Part shown: positions 34,831 to 40,062 of the stretch, in pieces
Layout: each line of letters starts with the position of its first letter
Position numbering within the stretch: position 1 is the stretch's first letter
NCBI GenBank assembly: GCA_028277765.1
Contig: JANQFQ010000067.1
Span: 1 to 40,062 of the forward strand
Length of the DNA: 40,062 nt
DNA from: Desulfobacterales bacterium
Lineage (GTDB): Bacteria > Desulfobacterota > Desulfobacteria > Desulfobacterales > SURF-7
Direction of reading: 5' to 3'
Translations under genes and position numbers: made by a program
The notes under the pieces: model-generated
The model's input: only the letters and a program-made list of their open reading frames with translations
Databases searched by the model: none
Told to the model about the DNA's origin: nothing

Positions 34831-34987
34831 GCTAGATTGAAAAACATAACTCAACGATTTACGAGTATGTGATATGAGTGGTGATGAGGCGAAACTCAAC
34901 ATTGCTGTTATGAACAGTTATAAAAGGCAGAGCGCAGCGATACCACAACTTAAGGCACTTGTAACTTATAACTTAAGGCACTATGTT

Positions 34988-35827
34988 TTACTCCTCCATA
35001 ATCATCTTCTCAAGGCCGACCAATGTCCTGTTTTTGGCTTTCTTCCCATTAATATAAATCGACGGTACAGACCTGACTTTAATCCTCCTGGCCAATGCCG
35101 TGTCCTGTTCCACAATTTTTCTAATATCAGGACTGTTGATCTCTTTATCGTACCTCTTCATATCCAGTCCGATCTCTTGGGCATATTCTCTGATCGATCG
35201 GTTATTCAGCTTTTTCATGTTTTTAAACAGGATTTTTGACATTTCACTGTACTTATCCTGTCTTTCTGCCACAAGGACTGCCTTTGCTGCCTGTCTTGCG
35301 GCTTTATGCATATTTAAAGGAAAATGCTTAATCACAATGTTAATTTTTTTTGGATACTTTTTGAGCAACTGCTCAAGTACGGGAAAAACCCTGGCGCAGT
35401 AAGGTCATTGATAGTCCATAAAAACAAAAAGAGAAACCGGGGCATCAGCTTCACCGATAACTGGTGAAAGACCGGTTTTTATATCATATATGGGAATGAC
35501 CTCAAGAATGGACAGCTGCTTTTTCTGGGTATCTGTTAGAAACAGCTTTTCTCCGTCAGGTGATACAGCGATTTCAGAATAATTTCTGGTTATCGGTATT
35601 GTATCAGTAACCTTTTTATCTGCCGCTGAATAGATTAAAATACTTTTATTACAAAGAATATAGTATGTTGATCCATCTTTTGACGCGGTAATACCAATTG
35701 GTTTATCATCCAGTTCAATATCGTCTATACTGCTCCATTCAATTTCAGCCAATACCTGTGAAGGAAAATATAAGGCAAATAACATAGCCATAGATATTAT
35801 TACAGTCCGCAACATCTGTTTTTTCAT
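34988..35827 (-). CDS. DsbA-like thioredoxin-fold selenoprotein (in-frame UGA)
   Basis: Read through one UGA this is a 279-residue protein. A signal peptide (1-27, ending SQVLA) precedes a short propeller-like segment (about 35-115) with SPDGEKLFLTD. A DsbA-type domain follows: SLFVFMDYQ, then UGA as residue 141, then PYCARVFPVLEQ, a CxxC-like motif with Sec in place of the first Cys and C144 second. Further on are KHFPLNMHKAARQAA and VRSVPSIYING, with the cis-Pro loop expected of the fold. Both sides are in one frame. AGGAG lies six bases before the ATG at 35827. A hairpin 28 nt after the UGA could be its SECIS. A frameshift or nonsense pseudogene is the alternative, less likely because the only lesion is a UGA at the redox site. 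Confidence 0.85.
35354..35380 (-). promoter_or_regulatory. Candidate bacterial SECIS element
   Basis: On the minus strand TTGAGC and GCTCAA form a 6-bp stem around an AGTT loop (35361-35376). A lower stem of four pairs (GTAC with GTAT) is separated by a three-base bulge. The loop begins 34 nt past the UGA, inside the spacing known for bacterial SECIS elements, and has a G among its first two bases. SelB binding is inferred, not shown. Confidence 0.55.
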
Positions 35828-35934
35828 ATCAAGCTCCTGTAATGCAATTATTAACCTGCCAGATATCTGATGAATATTTACTTGTTCAAAGACAGGTATA
35901 TTGGAATGGATATCTACCACATTGATTTAAATGA

Positions 35935-36005
35935 TACAAAGAAAAAAGACAAAGTACACACCGATCTTTATCTGTGAAAATCCGTTAAACCCGTGGCAAC
36001 CGTGT
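35935..36005. repeat. Degenerate CACAGA-type repeat, inverted copy
   Basis: The spacer between the selenoprotein and PilY1-like genes contains AAAGACAAAGTACACACCGATC and TTATCTGTGAAAATCCG followed by GTGGCAACCGTGTAC. These look like the reverse-sense form of the CACAGATC/CACACGG text at 5655-5785. Confidence 0.45.
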
Positions 36006-36041
36006 ACTATTAATCATAGTAGCGGCTGTACAAGCCAAAAT

Positions 36042-39000
36042 CTATGGCGCTTGGGAATAAGCATTCATTCTGTCTACAATCTCCGTTAACGCATTAATCA
36101 TATCACGGCTGTTAGTAATATTGTAAAATTTCCCCCTTCCATTGATCGCTGCATGATATAGATCGTCCACTTTCGTCTGATCATTCACTGGTTGTTCCCA
36201 TTCTGGGCAGACCGCATCATCTGGATCAACCATGCTACAGCCTGTCTGCCCTTCAGTGCAAGGTACCGGACAACCTGGTGATTCTGGATCACATTCAGGG
36301 AGGCAATCTGGGTAGTCGGTCTGATCAATGGAGCCGCTTACGCCAAGGGCAAGGCCGAAAGTTATCATGTGCTGATGGGGAGCTGTGTCATACTGATAGG
36401 GCTGAACACCATCAGGTAGAAGCGGCGCAAGATCATTTTCATAATATGCCATGGCAATATCAGCCAGAGTGTTTGATCCATGACCAGTAAATACACCGCG
36501 GTCATAAAATATTTTTGGACCTTCCAAAGGATACGGTCTGTTATCATTATTATCAGAATCAGCATTACCATAATTAACAGCAGGTGCGGTACCATTATAA
36601 TAGCCGTCCGTCATCATTACACAGAATGCATTCTGGAAAGCCCCACCGTCAAGCACATCAGCATAAGGGGATTCTCCGATACCACCATCAAGACCGTCAT
36701 TATCTTGGAAATAAAGGCCAACATTTTCAAGACCCCTTCTCAATGGTGTACCGCTGAATGAATCAAACCCGTAAAGGAGATTTAACAGATAGTCCGTTTC
36801 ATCAATACCATCAAGTTTAACAGGATGAACAGGCTCATTAAGAGATCCGTTTATCGAACTTAATCCTACACTGACACCTTCAAGGCTGACAATGGCATGG
36901 GCAAAAGCCGCTTTTGCGGATAGTTCCCTTCTCCTGTAGAATGAGTACCAGTTCGCGAAATTCTGCCGTTCCTCTTGCGGTGTTCTAAATACGTCGGTCT
37001 CATCTCCGTTAGCATCATTTAACCGCGGCCAAATTTTATCGATAACTGACGCATCTGTAAAAGGATCAAGTAGTGTCAGCTCATCAATGCTAATCAGCTC
37101 ATAACCATCATTATCTACACCATCAATGTTGTCAAACAGGTAAATCTCCACTTCAGGATTTGTATAGTCATTCCCGCCGGCACCCAGCTGGGCGTATGTT
37201 CCCTTTAGATTGATAAGGAACACGTCTCTTATGGACAGGGTTCCTATAACCGATGCATCTCCACCAGATGAACCAATGATGGGTTCTCCTTCAATAAAAG
37301 CACCCCTGCATGACGCCAACTCAAGGGTATTACCAATGATCTCGGTGATCCTTGCCTTTGCATTGGATTCAATGCCTGTTACAATACTACCCACAGTAAA
37401 ACTTGTAGCCGGTGTACCAACGTCAAGTCCCCAGGTACATACGTAATAATGGGATCGGCTGATTGCAATATCGCCAGAAGGCGGACCGCCTCCAAGAAAC
37501 ACACTTGCTGCAATTTGGTTCCACTGTTCTGCGTTTGTGCGCTGATTCAACTCAGCAAGCACTGTAGCTGCACCACCGTCATAAGAAACCGTGTAAGGGG
37601 CATTAAAAACACTATACGAGCTGAATGGTACCCACACATAAATGTCATAATATAAAGGATCAACCATGCTGATATCCCACCATGCCTGTCCAACCATGCC
37701 ATCATCATCCTTTGTGTATCTGGAATTACTGCCGATCTCATTACCGGCTGAGGATGTATACCAACTTCCGGATATCTGAAATCCAGGATCTATATTATCA
37801 ACCAGTAGCGCTTTGCCAGCCGGATCTTTATCAGTCATTGAAAATACAGACCCCTCGGGCATTACCAGGACACCATCAGCTTTGAGGCTTCTTGTTGTCC
37901 CTCTATAAGAACCCGCATAATCGCCATAGGTGACATGTACATATTCTGAGAGACCGCCGGAGCCTCCTGATTCCATGAACAGATAGTTATCACTGTTTAG
38001 ATCAAAGACAAAAGTGCCGTCAACCGGATCGGATCGCGGTGTATCAGGATCAGCATTTAAGCCGATCGTCCCAAAACCGTCAGTGCCGGGCAGTTCATTC
38101 CACATCGGCCATGGATGATAAGTGTTGTTTGGGTCATAGTACATATAATTATACCCGTGCCACTGGGACATCCACCGGGCTCTTTCAATGTCATCAAGTA
38201 TGCGGCCACTATATGTGTTGTCTCCGGCATCATCGAACACATAATAATCTTCATCAAGCATTGTATCTGATTCGCTGGTCAGGGTCGATGCGTCCATACT
38301 ACCGGAATCATCGATAAGAAACATGATTATCTGAGAAGGGGTGCCTTCGTAATCACATGCGCCTGGCGCGAAAGTCACTTCAAATGTGTGGTCTGCCGTG
38401 ACATTGAAAAAATCATATGTGTACGGCGTTGTCAGGTCTGTCTGGGGGACGCCGTCGACCAGCACTTCATTAATACAATAATTTGGAGCAGCGTATACAG
38501 TAAAGGATTTGTCTGAACCACGTTCTACATAAACATCCCCGCCAGTGCTACCCGGAGGATCTATAATACCATAATCCTCGGCACTTACGTTGATGATATA
38601 ATCATTATCTTCAATAGTGCAAGTTCCCCGGCTGTTATTTAAAGCTGCGTCAGCAGAAGGATTGCTGAGGTCCATATAAAAGTCTTCATTATTTTCCACA
38701 AATGTATAATTAAGGATATCTACATAGATCACCTTTGTGTCTACACCTTCTCCAAATGTCAGTATGCCGGAAACAGGTTCATAATCAGACTGGGAAGCTG
38801 TACCATCGGTAGTGTTGTAAGAAACAGAAACTGAATCACCTACCATTAAAGGCTGGTCAAGTGTTACAGTGAAAGATACCTGTACACCTTCACCTTCTGT
38901 AACAGGATTTGGGGATGCATCACTGATACTAATCCTGTAAGTGTCATTACTGTTGATAGTGCAGTTAGCTGTATTATCTGCTACTTCAAGGTTGTCGGAA

Positions 39001-40062
39001 GGATTGGACAGGTTAATTGAAAATATCTCATCCGGTTCGAAGAGGTCATCATTAATCAGCGTTACATAAATCAACTTTGAAGAAACTCCCGAATTAAACG
39101 TAAGGGTACCGGTGCGTGATGTATAATCATTGCCGGCTTGAGCTGAGCCATCAGCTGTGGTGTAGTCAACTGTTACTTGATCTCCTAATACAACGACCCT
39201 GTCCAAGGTAACAGTAAACACGGCACTGCCGGCATTCTCATCAACGGTGATATCGTCAATGGACACTACCTGATAATCATCATTATTGATATTACATTCA
39301 CCGATCGCGTCACTGATAGACGCGTTGGGACCAGGCGCGGTCAGGTTTACCATAAATATTTCAATGGGCTCAACAATATTATCATCAATGAGAGAAACGT
39401 TGATTGTTTTTTCTGATTCACCTGGATCAAAAGAGAGGGTTCCTGCATTAGATGTATAATCGCTTCCGGCCAATGCGGTATTGTCGGATGTAGCATAATC
39501 GACCGTAACCGATTCTCCTGTTTCAATTGCCCTGTCCAGTGAAACAGTAAATACAGCAGTTGTTTCACCTTCAGTGGCAAATGTATCAGCAATACTGATG
39601 ACATAATCATTGTTGCTAATGGTGCCGGTCGCAACACTGATAGCTATTGATGCGTTTACGGACGGATTACTCAGCGTTACATCAAAAGTCTCATCTGGTT
39701 CATATTCAGAATCATCAGATATAGGCACGTTTATTAATCCAGAGGAATCCGGATGGTTAATAGTAAGGGTTCCACTGGTTTCCGTATAATCGGTGCCCGC
39801 TGTAGCTGTATTGTCAGACGTGGCATAATCTACTGAGACCGATTCACCGGTTTCAAGGGGCCGGTTGAGTGTTATTGAGAACTCGATATTGCCAGAACTT
39901 TCAGAAGCGCTGTTTCCGCCTATGGATATGCTGTAGTCATTGTCGTTAATGGTACAGACAGCATCTGTATCCACTATTGTAAAATTAGACCCAGCGATCA
40001 GTGTAACAGAGAAGTCTTCAGCTGTCTCCACGATTGCATCATCAATAATCGTCACATCAATG
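36042..40062 (-). CDS. Calx-beta/VWA PilY1-like surface protein, 5' partial
   Basis: The frame is open to the right edge of the window, so the N-terminus is missing. About 1339 residues are visible (numbering from a GTG at 40055). Four full Calx-beta repeats of about 110 residues (41-150, 151-260, 261-372, 373-486) follow a partial one. Next come an InlB/Ig-like domain (about 490-565) and a VWA domain with MIDAS FLIDDSGSMD (D582, S584, S586). The last part is like PilY1: MTDGYYNG, APHQHMITFGLALGVSG, then DLYHAAINGRGKFYNITN. The protein stops soon after, in MNAYSQAP, without the C-terminal beta-propeller of PilY1. It is probably an exported, Ca-stabilised type IV pilus tip or adhesin component. 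Confidence 0.88.
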   Translation of the reverse strand, partial: IDVTIIDDAIVETAEDFSVTLIAGSNFTIVDTDAVCTINDNDYSISIGGNSASESSGNIEFSITLNRPLETGESVSVDYATSDNTATAGTDYTETSGTLTINHPDSSGLINVPISDDSEYEPDETFDVTLSNPSVNASIAISVATGTISNNDYVISIADTFATEGETTAVFTVSLDRAIETGESVTVDYATSDNTALAGSDYTSNAGTLSFDPGESEKTINVSLIDDNIVEPIEIFMVNLTAPGPNASISDAIGECNINNDDYQVVSIDDITVDENAGSAVFTVTLDRVVVLGDQVTVDYTTADGSAQAGNDYTSRTGTLTFNSGVSSKLIYVTLINDDLFEPDEIFSINLSNPSDNLEVADNTANCTINSNDTYRISISDASPNPVTEGEGVQVSFTVTLDQPLMVGDSVSVSYNTTDGTASQSDYEPVSGILTFGEGVDTKVIYVDILNYTFVENNEDFYMDLSNPSADAALNNSRGTCTIEDNDYIINVSAEDYGIIDPPGSTGGDVYVERGSDKSFTVYAAPNYCINEVLVDGVPQTDLTTPYTYDFFNVTADHTFEVTFAPGACDYEGTPSQIIMFLIDDSGSMDASTLTSESDTMLDEDYYVFDDAGDNTYSGRILDDIERARWMSQWHGYNYMYYDPNNTYHPWPMWNELPGTDGFGTIGLNADPDTPRSDPVDGTFVFDLNSDNYLFMESGGSGGLSEYVHVTYGDYAGSYRGTTRSLKADGVLVMPEGSVFSMTDKDPAGKALLVDNIDPGFQISGSWYTSSAGNEIGSNSRYTKDDDGMVGQAWWDISMVDPLYYDIYVWVPFSSYSVFNAPYTVSYDGGAATVLAELNQRTNAEQWNQIAASVFLGGGPPSGDIAISRSHYYVCTWGLDVGTPATSFTVGSIVTGIESNAKARITEIIGNTLELASCRGAFIEGEPIIGSSGGDASVIGTLSIRDVFLINLKGTYAQLGAGGNDYTNPEVEIYLFDNIDGVDNDGYELISIDELTLLDPFTDASVIDKIWPRLNDANGDETDVFRTPQEERQNFANWYSFYRRRELSAKAAFAHAIVSLEGVSVGLSSINGSLNEPVHPVKLDGIDETDYLLNLLYGFDSFSGTPLRRGLENVGLYFQDNDGLDGGIGESPYADVLDGGAFQNAFCVMMTDGYYNGTAPAVNYGNADSDNNDNRPYPLEGPKIFYDRGVFTGHGSNTLADIAMAYYENDLAPLLPDGVQPYQYDTAPHQHMITFGLALGVSGSIDQTDYPDCLPECDPESPGCPVPCTEGQTGCSMVDPDDAVCPEWEQPVNDQTKVDDLYHAAINGRGKFYNITNSRDMINALTEIVDRMNAYSQAP

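Larger units (their letters stand above)
34576..34982. repeat. Inverted-repeat-flanked intergenic element
   Basis: No gene is seen between 34567 and 34987. A 41-nt arm at 34615-34655 matches the reverse complement of 34928-34968 with one mismatch. Left of it, the unit AAGTGCCTTAA is repeated three times (from 34582, 34607 and 34623), and right of the second arm it recurs once inverted. The 272 bp between the arms hold two more hairpins but no transposase. It looks like a non-autonomous mobile or REP-like composite. The right arm ends five bases before the stop codon of the selenoprotein gene. Confidence 0.75.

Noticed and set aside
34874..35239. Plus-strand 121-residue frame over the inverted repeat and selenoprotein
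   Set aside because: It is antisense to the DsbA-like domain, has no ribosome site and no recognisable motif.
36026..36044. UAG at the end of the PilY1-like gene as pyrrolysine
   Set aside because: The frame runs only about 18 codons further, into repeat DNA, with no PilY1-like sequence.
39347..39637. Other-frame open frames within the Calx-beta gene
   Set aside because: They are shadows of the large repetitive minus-strand gene and share no motif with any family.

Overview
The window is about 40 kb of AT-rich bacterial chromosome. It carries a type IV pilus PilY1-like protein, Lgt-type lipoproteins, a PlsB acyltransferase, a PfaA/PfaD polyketide-type lipid synthase, a thiolase next to an HMG-CoA-synthase/DUF35 fusion, and an apparent selenoprotein. 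This mix suggests a Gram-negative anaerobe of the Desulfobacterota (former Deltaproteobacteria, Desulfobacterales-like). The placement is inference; there is no rRNA or other phylogenetic marker to settle it.

Layout. Positions 480-4130 (minus) hold purB and a membrane PAS-PAS histidine kinase. Positions 4486-6500 (plus) hold a dodecin, a conserved unknown protein and two tandem TRL-like lipoproteins. Positions 6683-14719 are mainly cell-envelope genes: a NamZ/DUF1343 muramidase, RNase H, two paralogous small membrane proteins (minus), plsB, a MurU-AmgK-type fusion and dapB. Positions 14728-17831 (minus) hold a PilZ protein and the thiolase plus HMGCS-like/DUF35 pair. Positions 18096-24237 hold a secreted small protein, a Cys-rich U32-like protein (minus), a second thiolase, a SAM methyltransferase, an Xaa-Pro peptidase and XerD. 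Positions 24608-34566 (plus) are pfaD, a KS-AT-ACP3-KR-DH megasynthase and a two-domain CDP-alcohol phosphatidyltransferase. Positions 34988-40062 (minus) hold a DsbA-like protein interrupted by an in-frame UGA and a Calx-beta/VWA PilY1-like protein that runs off the window edge.

How the genes work together. NamZ (releases MurNAc), the kinase/uridylyltransferase fusion (MurNAc to UDP-MurNAc) and DapB (meso-DAP precursor) suggest peptidoglycan recycling and synthesis. PlsB, the PfaD/PfaA pair and the fused phosphatidyltransferase suggest making an unusual acyl chain and placing it in phospholipid. PfaB and PfaC are absent here, so the Pfa locus is either a reduced lipid synthase or works with genes elsewhere.

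Most notable points. (1) The gene at 34988-35827 is split by a UGA exactly where the first Cys of a CxxC redox motif should be. The frame is open on both sides and a hairpin lies 28 nt downstream, which strongly suggests selenocysteine. (2) A two-gene PfaD/PfaA locus is linked to a tandem CDP-alcohol phosphatidyltransferase. (3) An HMGCS-like protein has Leu at the expected catalytic Cys and is fused to DUF35. (4) Several families of degenerate intergenic repeats are present, including a 41-bp inverted repeat flanking 272 bp.
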